From the NCBI RefSeq assembly GCF_048128805.1, contig NC_135998.1:27549992-27613991 (forward strand): 64,000 bases of DNA. The letters run 5' to 3'. A program made the translations under genes and the position numbers. This document shows, piece by piece, positions 47,271 through 64,000 of this stretch. Position 1 is the first letter of the stretch, and every line of letters begins with the position of its first letter. The notes under the pieces were generated by a model. It was not told the DNA's origin. It made no database searches and saw nothing but the letters and a program-made list of their open reading frames with translations. The DNA is from Centroberyx gerrardi. Taxonomy: Eukaryota > Chordata > Actinopteri > Beryciformes > Berycidae.

Positions 47271-49602
47271 TTATAAATAGAGTTTGATGAGTTCGTCGCT
47301 GACAGCAGACGGGGTGAGGACTCCCAGGTCAGTGAAGAGGAGGGTGATGAGGGAGGGAGGTGTATAATCAATCATGGGATGCTCCTCTGACAGGTTCTGT
47401 ACAGTCTTCAGGGTGTCCGCCTTGTACTGCGGGGGAGAGAAGAAGAAATACGATGGAGCAATAGCAAATGAAAATACTGTGCCTTGGTACCGGCCACGAC
47501 TGCTGGAAATTACATCGTACCTTAAATTTATCTGGCACATCCTGCTGGTTGAGCGGATAGAGACGGACGAACTTGAAACTCTCTGCCACAACGTAGAAGG
47601 GCTTGTTGTGAGCTTTAGAGCACACTGCCATCTGATACGTACCAATCTGCACAGGCAAAGAGATCAACATCGAGGGTTATGCTCATATCTTCATAAGCAA
47701 CATCGATGGAGTAACAGACGCTTTACTGGAACACACCTTGTTGATGATCCCTCCGCTCTCCACAACTCCCTCCGCACCAACAATGACGAGGTCCACCTTC
47801 TCCAGGACGTACCTGTGGACAGTGACAAAACGAAAAATGTTCTGCATAAATACAGCTCAATTCTTGACATCTTTTTCCAAGAAAATCTCGTTACTAAATA
47901 ATATTCACCCCACAGCTGCATCCAGGACTACTGTCACTGGAACATTGAGTTTCCTCAGGGCTTCTGCCATCTGTCGCCTAGGGGGAAAAAAAAAAATCAA
48001 GACTCAATGAGTGTGTGTCCCTTCAGAATAAATCTAGGACACAATTTAGTGACACTATTCACTCACCCAGCTGCGTCGGGCTGGGATTCAGTGACATACA
48101 CAGAGAAGCGCTTCTTCTCGGCTGCAGCTTTTTCCAGCACCCTGAGCACTACTCTGGAGAAGGAGTGAGTCAGGATTTTCTGAGAGAGAGAAATATTAAA
48201 CACAAAAGGAAATAAGGGAAATGGGAGCAAATATGACCGACAATCACTGGGTTGGCCAAACATGAACCAACAACAGTAAATACACAGTACCATAATATGT
48301 TAAATGAACCCATAATGACTGTGGCATCACTCACAGCGCCGTCTTTGATGAAGGTGTGACAGAGCTTGGCCACCTTAGTCCTGGACAGCGAGATCTTCTC
48401 TAGAAACAGTTCTCCTCTCTCCTCCATCACTTTCTTACAGCGTGACAGATCCTGGGACAGACAATATGGAGGTCAGTCTCCTGAACTACATGTGCATGTA
48501 GTGTGTATACTATAGTGTAAGTAGCATCCCATTCCAAAAGTGGCCTTGGAATTTCAGTTGAAGAGACGTTTCTCAGAGGCAGAAATACTCTCATTGGTTA
48601 AGTTAACCCTCAATGAGCAGAGCCAAAGAACCACAGATTTTGAGCTGGCAAACTGGCAAACTCGACTTGACAAAGAAGGAACGCTGGTCAAAAAATATAC
48701 ATGGAAATAACATTTCCATTTGACAATGGCATTCATGATCTGGTCAGCAGGCTAGCTGACTAGTTTACCTAGATAGCTGTGGGCTATAGGGTTTGAACTT
48801 GTAAGATAACTTAGTATGGTTAAATTGCATTTCTTTAGTTATTATCAAGAGCGCTAAGCTTCATAATATTAGCTTCCTCTTCTTTTATTCCTTGGTTTTT
48901 TCCCTGGGCTTCACCCTCACCCTTATCCATCTTTGGCTCCGCCCATTGAGGTTCAACTCAACCAATCAGGTTATTTCTGCCTCCAAGAAATGCTTGTACA
49001 ACTAAAACTCCAGTCTGCTTCTTCTCAAAAGGTAAATACTTGGTATGTTGGTGTGATATTTCTCTTTCACAAAAATAAGCCAAGAAAGCATGTGAGGGAC
49101 TCGTCCCATGCCACTGACCTGGTGCTCCAGTGATGTGAGACTGATGAAGCGCAGGAAGAGCTCTCCCCCCGAGGAGACGGCCACAGAGGAGTCCACTCCT
49201 GTCAGGCAGTCTGTGGCCCAGGTCAGGCTCTCCCTCAGGCCCAGGATCGTCTCTCCTGGAGGGGGACGGTACAAGTCATCAACCTGGCTGCTTCAGTCAA
49301 GTCAACCACTGCATTCATCACAGGTATGATAAATGAGCACTACCGTTATGTGTCATGTGTTTTATTATAGTGAGATGAGCACAGGGTGAACAAACCTTTG
49401 TCTCTCTTGAGGAACTCCAGCAGAGTGCGGATAGCGGCGACAGCAGAGGCCATGTCCGGGTCTTTCCTCATCTGGGTCCTGAAGTACTCCACCAGCTCTA
49501 GAGGGATGACAGTGGCCCACTGTTAGCTGAGTGATGTTTGTGATGCTAACGAGCTAACGTTAGAGGAGAGAGGAGACAAAAAAACTCACCGTCTTCGTTC
49601 AT
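47271..49602 (-). CDS. eif2b1: eIF2B alpha subunit, complete, nine exons
   Basis: The regulatory alpha subunit of eIF2B, the guanine nucleotide exchange factor for eIF2; the alpha dimer joins the decamer and helps sense phosphorylated eIF2. Exons: 49602-49590, 49497-49396, 49255-49119, 48451-48335, 48179-48067, 47977-47909, 47812-47737, 47646-47521 and 47426-47271. They total 909 nt (302 residues; about 305 in mammals). Recognisable blocks are the N-terminal [20 protein letters not shown], the helical region [17 protein letters not shown], and the Rossmann-like C-terminal domain. The latter has [31 protein letters not shown] and [19 protein letters not shown]. It ends LIKLYL. The start exon encodes only MNED. 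The gene lies tail to tail with ddx55, as in other vertebrates. Confidence 0.97.
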
Positions 49603-50550
49603 CTTCAGACTCACAGCACGGCCAAACGGCTTGGGCTTGCGTTAAATCAAACGGTAGTGAATGGCACTCGGCTGATGCTCAGTGAACTAAGTAAGCTAGA
49701 AGTGTTTGACACATGCCAGAGCTGGCTGTACTCCGGACTGCAGCCTTCGTTCAAATAAAACAAACTACAAGATTCAAACTAAACTGTCGCGTTTAAAATA
49801 AAGACTTTTAGCCAAACTCCTCAAAGTGTTTAATGTTACAACAACAAAGCACGTCAAGTACTGTCCACAAAGTTTTGCTCACACTATGATGTTACAACGC
49901 GTTAGCTCATCCTGCAAAGGTGGAGCTGCGGGTTGGCGTGTCGCGGATTGATGACGTTTTTTTGTCCTGAGTAGTGGTGTCTTCTGGTGCTGTCGGAAAT
50001 ATTGAGTTTACAATTTGAAAAGTAGCTCTGCACCACGCGATTTATAGAATAAAACAACAGCCACGATGTGTTATTATTTTACGCCAAAAGCGCCTTAATT
50101 TGTCGTATTGAGGACTTTCAAAATGGAAGGTAGGAGCTTATAGGAGAACCTGAAGGCAGCATCAATTACACACAAGCAAGCGATGGATATCAGCATGAAA
50201 TAAATCTCCATTATTGCCGTTTTCCCGGGTTTTCCCAAAGCAGCAGAGATGGTTGCTATTATTATGCTTATTATTATTATTATGCTTGCAGTTTAGACTA
50301 TTAAATAGCCTATGGACCTACAACAGATAACATTACAGTTAACATTATCTTAAGCACTGAAAGTGTGTTGATGACGAAAACCTCCTGTAGAGGAAGCCCT
50401 TCACCAGTACAACTTTTATGAGAAAATAACATGATCACTGTGCAGACAATGCAAAAGTTTGAAAAGTTCACTAAAGTTTCACTACATCCTGTGGCGAGGT
50501 AACAGTCACATCATCGAATATCGCTTACCATCAAAACTTCCAGTCCCGCC
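49603..50550. other. eif2b1 upstream region
   Basis: Presumed eif2b1 5' UTR and promoter (about 49603-50110). No divergent partner gene is recognised here. Confidence 0.5.
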
Positions 50551-50554
50551 TTGA

Positions 50555-51160
50555 GAGACAGGGACTCGAGTCACATGACTTGGACTCGAGTCAGACTTGA
50601 GTCACAATTTTAGCTGCTTGAGACTTGACTTGATGCATGAAGAGAAGACTTGAGACTTGACTTGACTTGACTTGGGTTCTGGTGACTTGGGACTTGACTC
50701 TGACTTGTACTTTGATGACTTGAAAAGGTTTCTAAAGTCTTGACTTGAGATCTTGTGTTTGTGTAAATGACTTAGATTGAAAGTGATGAGATTTGTTCCA
50801 GCAGACGACTGAATTAAAATTCTGTTTTCTGAATTTGTATGGAATGATTGAATTTATTGAAGTTGAAACTGATTCTAGAAATCAAACTCATGATGCTCTT
50901 ACCAAGTTTTTATCCTATTAAAACCATATTGCATTGAAAAGTCCTAGATATTTAGTTTTCTTTAAGATATTAAATTGATACTGGACTCTTGATTTGTTCT
51001 GACTTGACTTGCTGTTCTACATTTAGACTTGAGACTTGACAATGACATGGACTTGACTTGGTAATCTACATTTAGACTTGGGACTTGAATTGAGATTTGT
51101 GCGTCAAGACTTGAGACTGACTTGGGACTCGAGCAGAGTTGACTTGGCCACACCTCTGAT
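50555..51160. repeat. GACTTG/GACTCGAG-rich interspersed repeat
   Basis: The stretch opens with GGACTCGAGTCACATGACTT, holds dozens of ACTTGACTTGAGACTTG-type units around a middle section without them (about 50765-50980), and closes with GACTCGAGCAGAGTTGACTT and TTGGCCACACCTCTG. The CAGAGGTG terminus on the reverse strand is hAT-like, so it may be a non-autonomous element with internal subrepeats. The family name is unknown to me. A similar patch lies at 150-300. Confidence 0.55.
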
Positions 51161-52230
51161 ATAGCCTAATCTCTGGGGACAAAGTGATGACTGATACTGA
51201 CTGACAATATTGGCTATTATTTGGTCAGTGTGATAAATTATTAGATGTAGGTCACCAAACTATCAGTTGGTTGATGTGGGGTTTTTTTTGTTTTTTTTAG
51301 ATATGGCTCCCAAATAAATTTCTAAAGGATTTTTGCTTGGTCTCTACTCTCCATTTTAATCATAACAACAATAACTAAGCTATAAATGTGGACTCACTTA
51401 GAGCAAGGTGTGTGATGACAGCCAGTACCACGCTGATTCCAGAGAAATGACCCATTCATTTCCCCATTGGCAACTACAAAATAAATGTCAAAATAAATGT
51501 CATGAACTGGAGATTTTATGTTCCCTTTAACAGACCGTGTGGGCTACAATCATGAACAAGGAGAGAGGATTCTTTTAGACAGAAATGGAGTCAGGCTCAC
51601 GTTTCATCCACTGTTATGCAATATAATCTCATGTAATAGCCCATGACTTTTTTATCAAATCCCCCATAGAGGTCAAATCCTTTCTTACTGAGTTTTGAGC
51701 GACTACCAGAGGGCAATATGATAATTTTTCCAGTTTTATAAATGTGATTCAAGCTTCATTCATTCATTCTTAGTTCATTATCCCCCCCCCCCCCCAGAGC
51801 TTTAGGTACATGCAAGAGGAATATGAGCACAAACATTAGGCCCATGACAAGGATCACTTTCTTCATGAGCATAGGCAGGAAGGAGCCAACCAGGAGAACA
51901 GCATCAAAGACATCCAGTAATGTACGGGTTCCACATACACCTTCATGAGGAGCTCCATGGTGTATATTGCACCAAAAAATCCTCCCCAATCATGAAGATG
52001 CCCTGTTTTTTTTGTTTTGTGTTTTGTCCCCCTCCTTTCCTCTTCCCTTTAAACTGATATATTTCTGGCTAAACGAACCACTTCCATCCAGGCCTCATGG
52101 TTCCTCTGACTAGCATGGTTCATCCTTGCTGTGGAGAGTTCCATAGATACGTATAGTCCACTAGAGACTGGCACCATGGACGGGTTGATAATGAATTAGA
52201 AGGTAGCCATCTTACAGCAGTGAGCCCTAA
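51161..52230. other. Gene-free stretch with an unrecognised open stretch
   Basis: Holds a poly(C) run at 51782-51795. On the minus strand there is a 77-codon open stretch at 51989-51756, partly hydrophobic (LDVFDAVLLVGSFLPML, VILVMGLMFVLIFLL), with no recognised homologue. It has no clear exon borders and may be repeat- or pseudogene-derived. Confidence 0.4.
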
Positions 52231-52239
52231 AAGCCACCT

Positions 52240-52990
52240 CTGAGTTAAGCGTCAGACATGAGTCATCATCATGAAAAGTGGTGAACAGTCCAATTCTGCT
52301 CCTATTATATTATAGTGGACATATTTTGAGAGACCCTTTCCCAGAAAGCTTTAACCTCTCGGCACTCCAAAAACCATATGCATAAATGTAATATGGAGAT
52401 AGGGATATTTTCATCAAATGTCTTTTATTTGTCATCAGATAAATGCACAAAGTTAAAGCTTGTAATTTGATTATTCAGGTTCTGTGTAATATTCTTCCAT
52501 ACTCTATCCCAGTTTATTGAAGAGCCACCATAATCAATGCATTTGTTCCTATATTCTTCTAATAGCAAGCGGGGATGTGATAGTGAGCAGCTATGGAGAG
52601 ACTCATAAATGAACGATATACTTCCTTTTAAAACCTTTTTTTATCAACTCCATGAGTGGATGGCTGGTAGGTTGTATGTTGATGGGTATTCCCGCTGCCC
52701 GCATAGCTGAACCGCATAACTGCAAATACATGAAAAACTGTGATGTTGAAATAGCTGATTCAGCGGTAACAAGGAAGATTTTGCCCAGTTATAACTGGAA
52801 ATATAGCAAAATATATCAAATATACTAAGGTCACTTGGAAGGGATTGCTTGATATTTGACAAAAACAACAAAACATCATCTGCAAATAAGGATAAATAAA
52901 TGGAAATAATTCTAACTGGCTCAGCTGATTGTCATAGCCTGTGTAATTCTCATCCCAAACTGCACAGAATATTACAAGTACAAGTAATTC
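52240..52990 (-). mobile_element. L1-type LINE fragment (reverse transcriptase and 3' part of ORF2)
   Basis: The minus strand at about 52900-52750 reads SLFADDVLLFLSNIKQSLPS followed by FDIFCYISSYNW. This is the catalytic FADD block and the next segment of an L1/Tx1-type reverse transcriptase. Further along, at about 52380-52320, it reads FLECREVKAFWERVSQNMST, fitting the downstream L1 block with xAFWExV. The frame is broken several times between and after the blocks and the 5' part is missing. It is a dead, old fragment. Confidence 0.75.
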
Positions 52991-54520
52991 ACAAGTTATT
53001 AAAATGTCATCAAGAAAAAAAAAGATTAAATTAAGTTTTGACACATTTGCATGATTTTAATATCAATCTACTCTGAATGAGTGAGACTCATTTGCTCACA
53101 GCAGATTTCTCTAACAGACTATGTTTTTAAACTATCTGCAGGCCGACCTGCTGACTTTTTTCCATTTTACTTTAACTGCTGGAGTCAGACAGGAGTGAAT
53201 GAAACGTTTCCCAAAGTGCAGCATTCAAAAAATAAATTGGAAATTGTTTTAAAATACTGATTTATGATGGGAAAGACATGGATATAATTACTAAGATGGT
53301 GCGCTAGCTAAGATCAGTTCATCTCTGGAAACAAAGGTGTGTTCGTCGATCTTTTAGCTGTTAACATATCTGATTGGAAATTGGACTCCTTTATGAAAGT
53401 TGAATAAGTAGTTCCTCTTTTTTAGTCTGACTTTCCAAGATCCTTTAACAACAATCATCCTCAGAGTAGGTGTGGAGCAGGTTGGTCCTAGGATGGCAGG
53501 ATTTACTGTTGATCCCTCTGGGGGAGTTGTGGGCCTAATTCAACCAAACATCTGTGATGGGAAGTTCCTACTTGATCACCCACTTGTCTTTTCATCTAAC
53601 ATCCAAGCCATTTTTCTAACAGAGGCACTCGCCCGCAAGGGATAGATCCATCCAAACCTGTGTATTGGCAAATTGGAAAAAGACGAAACCTCATTTGGAT
53701 GAGCTAGTGCAGGGCTAACGCTGATCCTATATGGGTGTAACTACAATGAGGCTAGTCCTGACTCCTGACAGGGAGTGGGGTAGGGTCATGGATGGGTAGG
53801 ATGCCTATTTGGGTGCCAGCATGCAGTGGACTGTGGGCTACTCAAATCCTAACAACCCACCTACAATGTGCATGTGACCAGTGGACTATGACCTTTGCCA
53901 TTTTGTATTTGCATTATTTGAGGCATTTGTCACTGCAGTCTGTTGTTAACACTTGTTTCCAGGATCCCAGAACAATAAACAATCCTCACCTGACTGTTAA
54001 CGTGGGCCTGGTCAGTGTCTGTCTTACGGTTCAGCCAATATCTACTGGTTGTGTCCACCCTACTTTCCTGGGAAAATTGGCAACAAATGTTGAGATAGCA
54101 GGACTGACAGATACATCAATCAGCACTTTCTTCTTTTCTCTTAACTAAAAATGACCTTGCATTTTCACTCCACTTTCCTCTTGATCTCACACATGAACCT
54201 CTGTCTTATTTATAGATATCTTCATTTTGATCCCACTGAAAATCAAACCACTCTGGTTCCCTAAATTGTGTATCAGTTGAATTCAGTGATTTGTTGTTGT
54301 TTTTTTTTCTTAATTTTGTCAATTCTACATCCCCTCCTTTGATATGCTTGTTGCCAATTTTTACTGTTAATCTCCTAATCTCATATATATTTCACAGTAT
54401 TCACCAATATCAAATACCAGTACCAAATGCTTTCAGTTGTAGGACCAAGGTTCCCTGCCGAAGTGCCCCTGAGCAAAATATTGAGCCCCCACCCCACTAC
54501 CTCCAGAGGCACTGTTCTGT
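52991..54520. other. Gene-free stretch
   Basis: AT-rich sequence with no exon seen on either strand and no repeat family I can name. Confidence 0.5.
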
Positions 54521-54524
54521 GACT

Positions 54525-54850
54525 CAGTGGTTCTCAAAGTGAGATCCGGAGGCCTCCAGGGGTCCTTGATTGGGCTCTCAGTAAAATGAGGAATTATTTA
54601 ATTTCACCACAAATGATCCCAATGAGAGAATGTATAAGAAAGACTATTCTAATCACAGATTTCATTGTCACTACTATTATCTCCCACACATGTAGACAGT
54701 TTTTAGGCTGACATGTTTTTTTTTGACACAAATACACAGTATACATCATACTAAGCAGTATCAAACGAATGGGAGTTATACAAGTATATGTTATTTTATG
54801 TTAAAAAATAAAAGCATAAATGAGTGTTTTCTGAAAATATAATTGACTTT
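54525..54850 (+). repeat. hAT-like dispersed repeat, copy 2
   Basis: Begins CAGTGGTTCTCAAAGTGAG and continues GGGGTCCTTGATTGGG, then GAGAATGTATAAGAAAGACT, in line with copies at 20684 and 59070 but more diverged. Its inner part matches 18325-18470. Confidence 0.65.
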
Positions 54851-54894
54851 TGTTCATATTGGTAGTTGCCCCAACTGGAGGTCATAGCTTAGCC

Positions 54895-54980
54895 TCCGTT
54901 ATATTTACCAGTACATCGCTGTAAAAAGAGAAATTCCATAAAGGGATTATTAAAGTATCACATTATTATCATTATATACT
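54895..54980 (+). repeat. Retroposon-like 3' tail
   Basis: AAATTCCATAAAGGGATTAT followed by AAAGTATCACATTATTATCA resembles the AATTTCCC...ATTAAAG plus short-repeat tail seen at 2550-2600. Confidence 0.35.
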
Positions 54981-55104
54981 ATGACTTTACCTCTTTAAGA
55001 TCTATGCTGAAAAGGTGGGTGAATTATTGTGCAGATAAAGCTGAGTTGAGGCGGGTTTACCCTCCGCTACATCCCCGCTGAATGTTACAGCGTGCAGGCG
55101 CTGA

Positions 55105-59587
<4,483 letters not shown>

Positions 59588-60000
59588 ATGTTCTGGGCTG
59601 AGTCATTTCTCTCCTTCATCCTCCTCTCTTCCTCCCTCTGTACCTCCCTCCATTAACCCTAGATAATTTGGGGGTAATGGACTCACCAGTTCTCGTCCCT
59701 CTCCTCTTTTTCCTCCTTAGCCACCCCACCCCACCCCCACCCCCCTGCCCCACTTGTTAATACCAAAGGGAGAACGGACATCTCTCTTCCCCTCCTAACC
59801 CCTCCTAACCACCCCCCCCCCCCCCCCGATTTACCATATTTGCCCTAACACTCCTCTGCCACAGAGGGAGAATGGATATTACCTCTATTCGCTAATCCCC
59901 TCCGTGCTTCCTCACACTTCTCCACACTCTCTCTCACTAATGCCAAGAGAAGCTCTGAACCCAGGCTGCAATTCCCCTCCATGACCAGGGGGTGGCGCTG

Positions 60001-60040
60001 CCAGCCCAGCCCAGCCCAGCCCAGCCCAGCCCAGGCCAGG
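60001..60040 (+). repeat. (AGCCC)n pentanucleotide repeat
   Basis: Tandem CCAGC units of 5 bp in the bcl7a 3' UTR, ending in CCAGG units. Confidence 0.9.
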
Positions 60041-61761
60041 CCAGAAGAGAAACACTGACCTGCATCTGTGACTTAAAAAGAATAACACTGGGGATTTGAT
60101 GCTGATGTCCACATCAGCGAGCGTAGGACGAGGTTGATCCTAGACTCTGGTCTGAGACCGTTTGAAATGTTTTACTCCCATCGGTTTAGCTCAGGACACG
60201 CAGAGGCTAACCTGGTCCTAGATCAGTGGCTACGGGAAACCTCCACCTAAAGACCACATCACTTCAATCCTCCCAACTCGCCTCCTGTTAGACTAATGTT
60301 CTATATTTGTTTAGGAAATGTTTAGGGTTTTTTTCTCAGGAGGGTCAATGCACTGTTATGGTATATCACAGTCGATCACAGATAGATTTGCTGCTGTAGT
60401 GGATGTGTCTTTTTTCTCTATCCATGAAAGTTCTCCATTCACTTGTTTTCAATGAGTTAGTTCTGGTATGTAGAGGAAGAAGACAACGGTACTGGTCAAG
60501 TTAAACTCTTTAGATGAATAGTGAAGACAGGCATAGGTAGCATAGGTCCTGAAGGTGTGCCTTGTGTTGCTATGATCAAACATACTTAGGTCAAACAGTT
60601 TTTTGAATTACACTTTTGGTGCCATGTTTTGTTTTGCCTTATAATTGTCACTAATGAGTTTTTTTCAATATTTATATTCAACCACAAAAGTTTCAGTTTG
60701 ATTTTTAGTTGCAAACAATTGGAGACTGGAATTTAAACACTACCCAGAAGTAATATTGTCTCCTGTAAATTCAACATCTGCAAAACCTCATAAGTCCAAA
60801 TTCATCTTGAGAATTTCAGCGGTTTCTCTCTACACCCTGGTTACTGGTCTGTTTCCGCTTGAGGCGACACTCTGTTGTTTTCTGGCTGTGTTTTTCCTCT
60901 AAAGTCGAAACAGACCGGTGCTGGTACTGGTTTCCTGTCTGGTCCGCCGTCATGACGTACATTTTCATCACTTCTCATCTCTGTAAATGTTCTGTGTATC
61001 ACTACTTACCTATGACCTACAAAGTTTTGTGTAGCTCACAATAAGAGGGTCCAGTCTTTTAGCTCGAGCATTGGTTCTAATCCTCCTTCAAGGTGCTGTC
61101 TATTGGCTGAATCCATACACGTCTGGCATCAAGCTCTTGGTTTTGTGCAGATTTGTCATCGACATCAATGTGCGATTTACTTGAACTTAATGGTAAGGAT
61201 TCAGACCTATGACCTCTAATGTACAACCTCACACATGTAAGATTTAGTTGCAGTAATTACTATTTACTGGTGAATATTGAATGAAATCAATTGAATCACA
61301 GTAAACCAAGGACTTCATATAACAGGGGCTAGATATGAGTACTTAATGAATTACTTGATCAGATGATCTCAGCAAATCAGCAGTCACATGGATGGAGAGA
61401 AAAGAAAATAATAAAAAAAAGAAAATTGTCTCAGTTTAGAGGATGGATTAGCATATACCTCATTCCCAGTCCAGCAGCGCTGGTACTTAAAATGCTATGT
61501 ATTGACATTAACAGTTATAAACAGCATTATGTACACTCAGTTAAAAAAAAAATCTCACTTATGTTGTAGCTTTCACCTGATCGAGCCGATTGCTTATAGT
61601 TTGCTCATAACTGTGTGTAAAAAAAGAGCTGTGAGATATGTTGTTTTTCTTGGGACCATGTTGTTTCACTTTAGATCTTGTACAGATTTATGGTTTGGTT
61701 TGACTTATTTATTCCATCAGTAGTGCTTGGTTTTTATCATGTCCAATGGTTTTGTTTTCTT

Positions 61762-61767
61762 AATAAA
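61762..61767 (+). terminator. bcl7a: bcl7a poly(A) signal
   Basis: AATAAA followed within 30 bases by a T- and GT-rich stretch (TTTTTCTGTGTGTTTTGG). Confidence 0.65.
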
Positions 61768-61785
61768 AGTCACAAAACTTTTACC

Positions 61786-64000
61786 TTTTTCTGTGTGTTT
61801 TGGCGGACTGATCCGAGCATCAGACAATTGGAAGGGAGCTGGTGTTGATGATCTTCAGTACAAGCCTCAAAGAGGAACCTCTCATGTTCTTCTGCAGGTT
61901 ATTTAACAGCACTCGTTTCCCAGATGTACGACAACTGAGAGCTCATGAAAAATGGAGCAGGCTCTTTCTGCTGCCCGAGCCTGTCGGGGGTAATGGATCC
62001 GGGGATGAAACAGTCATGAGCAGTGCCACCGCTAATCTGTATTGTCCTGTGGGATAATAAGTGGGCTTTAATGCTGTTTGAGAGGCAGTAGATCTGCTCG
62101 CATTGCCCTGTGGGTAGAAGGCAAAGGCCTACTTTGTGCTTCTGCCTTGGTTAAATAGTATCGCAGTAAAATGAAAGGCTGACAGGAAAAAAAAGTGCAA
62201 ACGACAACCAGAGACTGTGTATTTTTCATAGTATTTCTATTGAACTGTTAGGAGTATACAGTACATAGAAAACAGTGACATGTTACAATACGTCCACATC
62301 TGTAAATGGTTTGAACACTTTGCGAAATGTTAAGAAACCATTTATAGACGTGCCTGAAAGTGTTACATATAAAACATTGCACTAGTTAGACGCATCACTT
62401 ACTGAAGTAGAAAGTACACAATGTGTTAAAAGTCAATATCTATACAGGTGGGCTTTTCCCCGGAGTGGAAACATCCGTATCATACAATGTCAATCTTATC
62501 AACACGGCAGAAAAATAAAATACAGTACACAAAAGAGATATTTTTTGTTCCATGGCACTATGTGCACATTTATCAGAAGGAAACTTCTGATCGATATTTA
62601 CAAAGAAAAGTGTCAATTAGTTAGTCACATATACTATACATTGTTATATCGGAAGATTCAATATGATCCAAACTTGTGCTTAAGAACATTAAGATAATTC
62701 AAATTGACGTCGCTATACAGGTAGAATTTTAAGAGGACAATATATGAAATCCACAGGTAATATAAAATGGGACAGTACATATTTTACTAATCTGTATTGA
62801 CCTTTGATAAAATCCCAATGTTTTTTGCTTTAGAATAAGAGTTTTTAAGTGTCTTGGATGCTGAATCTTTAAAGTGGACAGTGCAATACAACGTTACTAG
62901 AGGCTTCTATAGTCTTCATCTGGGTGGGTTCCTCTAACATGTAGCAAGACGTGTTTTAAAATCCCATTTATAATACAGTAGTCCTAGTATAGACTATACA
63001 CTAGAATCAGTGCTAGCTTATTTCCCTGTATGCATATCACTGTGGTTCGTGACAGATCTCGAATACACCAACCTCATAACCAGACAGAATAAATAACATA
63101 ACACAACAACTTCATCGCCAGCTAAAACAAACCCTCAGTATCTACTTTACAGTGGCCTTATTCTAGTATGTTAACCTGTATATTAACCTATGGAAAAGGA
63201 GTGTAAGTACGCAATAACGCTGTATAGTTCCTTCATGAAAATCTCTCTAATACATAATGTGCTTAAGTATACGAACGCAATTGTTTGTAATTAAACTGTG
63301 TTGTTAGATATACTATCTATTAGGGGAATTTACGCTAAATACTTGCACAGTATTGTTGTGTCCTCCAATACTTTTCCACAGGTTAACACAGAAGGCCTTT
63401 GTAAAACATCTGACATGGCAGTATTGTTCTCTGATTGGTTTTCAGCCGTAAAGACAATGGAATGTCATACAGAAGACAGGAATGTCATGAGGCATTAAGC
63501 GTCAGTCCGGTGCTTCATTCTCCCTTCGTTTTTAACTGTGCTGAACTGTGTTCCCTCTTTTTTTGTTACTTAACAAATAAAGCCCGATAAGAGCGGATGT
63601 CGAACATCACCCATGCTATATTTAAAAACAAAATAAAATGCAAAAGAACACACATTAAAAACAAATAAGTGCAGAGGATGGATCCCTTTTCTTACAAAAC
63701 ATCGATATTGCACCAAAGCAGCATATTTGGACAAGCATTCTGCGTTATATTCAGAACAGTTTAGCTTTTTGAGTCTTTTAGTGGGATAGAGGATTTAGAT
63801 CGGGACGGTGGATGACAGTGATATACATAAATACAATATAAAAATACATATGGAAAATCTGTTGTTTGGCTGTGCGAGGCCTAGTGTCAGGCATGAGCTG
63901 GACGGTAGGAGCTGTAATAAAGGGAGAGGACAACGGGTTAAAATGGAGTTAAAGAGTTCACCGTCGGTGTGGAAACCTCTAGAAGGTCTGATCGTCGTTG
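61786..64000 (-). other. Gene-free right edge, possibly the 3' UTR of a minus-strand gene
   Basis: No coding exon can be defended. From about 62200 the sequence is evenly AT-rich and repeat-poor, as in long 3' UTRs. On the minus strand at the very edge a frame reads NDDQTF followed by a stop at 63981-63979. This could be the end of a last coding exon whose body lies beyond base 64000, but six residues are far too few to tell. Confidence 0.25.

Larger units (their letters stand above)
59588..61785 (+). other. bcl7a: bcl7a 3' UTR
   Basis: About 2.2 kb of non-coding sequence follows the stop and runs to an AATAAA at 61762-61767 with a GT-rich stretch after it. It holds a C-rich run near 59811-59827 and eight or so AGCCC pentamers at 60001-60035. 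Confidence 0.65.

Overview
The window looks like nuclear DNA of a teleost fish, probably a spiny-rayed (acanthomorph) one. The evidence is seven intron-containing vertebrate genes (two partial or doubtful at the edges), many CA/GT and CT microsatellites, tRNA-derived SINE, LINE and cut-and-paste transposon debris of types common in fish, and no operon-like organisation. I recognise genes from reconstructed exons: reading frames, GT-AG junctions and exon phases agree, and family motifs are in place. The species is not identified.

Layout from left to right. 355-7212 (-): the N-terminal and C2A part of rabphilin-3A (rph3a); the C2B exons lie beyond the left edge. 7213-20047: 13 kb with no recognised exons, holding a Harbinger remnant, a short mariner-type element, many microsatellites and some unique sequence. 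20104-25118 (-): a complete nine-exon family 2 cytochrome P450. 25708-35950 (-): ptpn11 (SHP-2), 15 coding exons plus a likely 2.8 kb 3' UTR. 38254-40137 (+): tmed2 with an 18-nt microexon. 42958-47041 (+): ddx55. 47271-49602 (-): eif2b1, ending tail to tail with ddx55. 49603-55344: repeat-rich spacer with an L1-type LINE and a GACTTG-rich repeat. 55345-59587 (+): bcl7a with a roughly 2.2 kb 3' UTR. 62200-64000: possibly the 3' UTR of a minus-strand gene beyond the right edge.

The genes do not form one pathway. They cover regulated exocytosis (rph3a), monooxygenase chemistry (CYP2), receptor signalling (ptpn11), ER-Golgi cargo transport (tmed2), ribosome biogenesis (ddx55), translation control (eif2b1) and chromatin remodelling (bcl7a). 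Homologues of all except the P450 lie on human chromosome 12q24, so this is mainly a conserved synteny block with local rearrangement. The most interesting signals are a (TG)n tract that directly forms the 3' splice site of a ptpn11 exon, the frame-preserving tmed2 microexon, convergent ddx55/eif2b1 poly(A) signals about 40 nt apart, and several transposon copies whose ends are visible. I found no convincing previously undescribed biological system.
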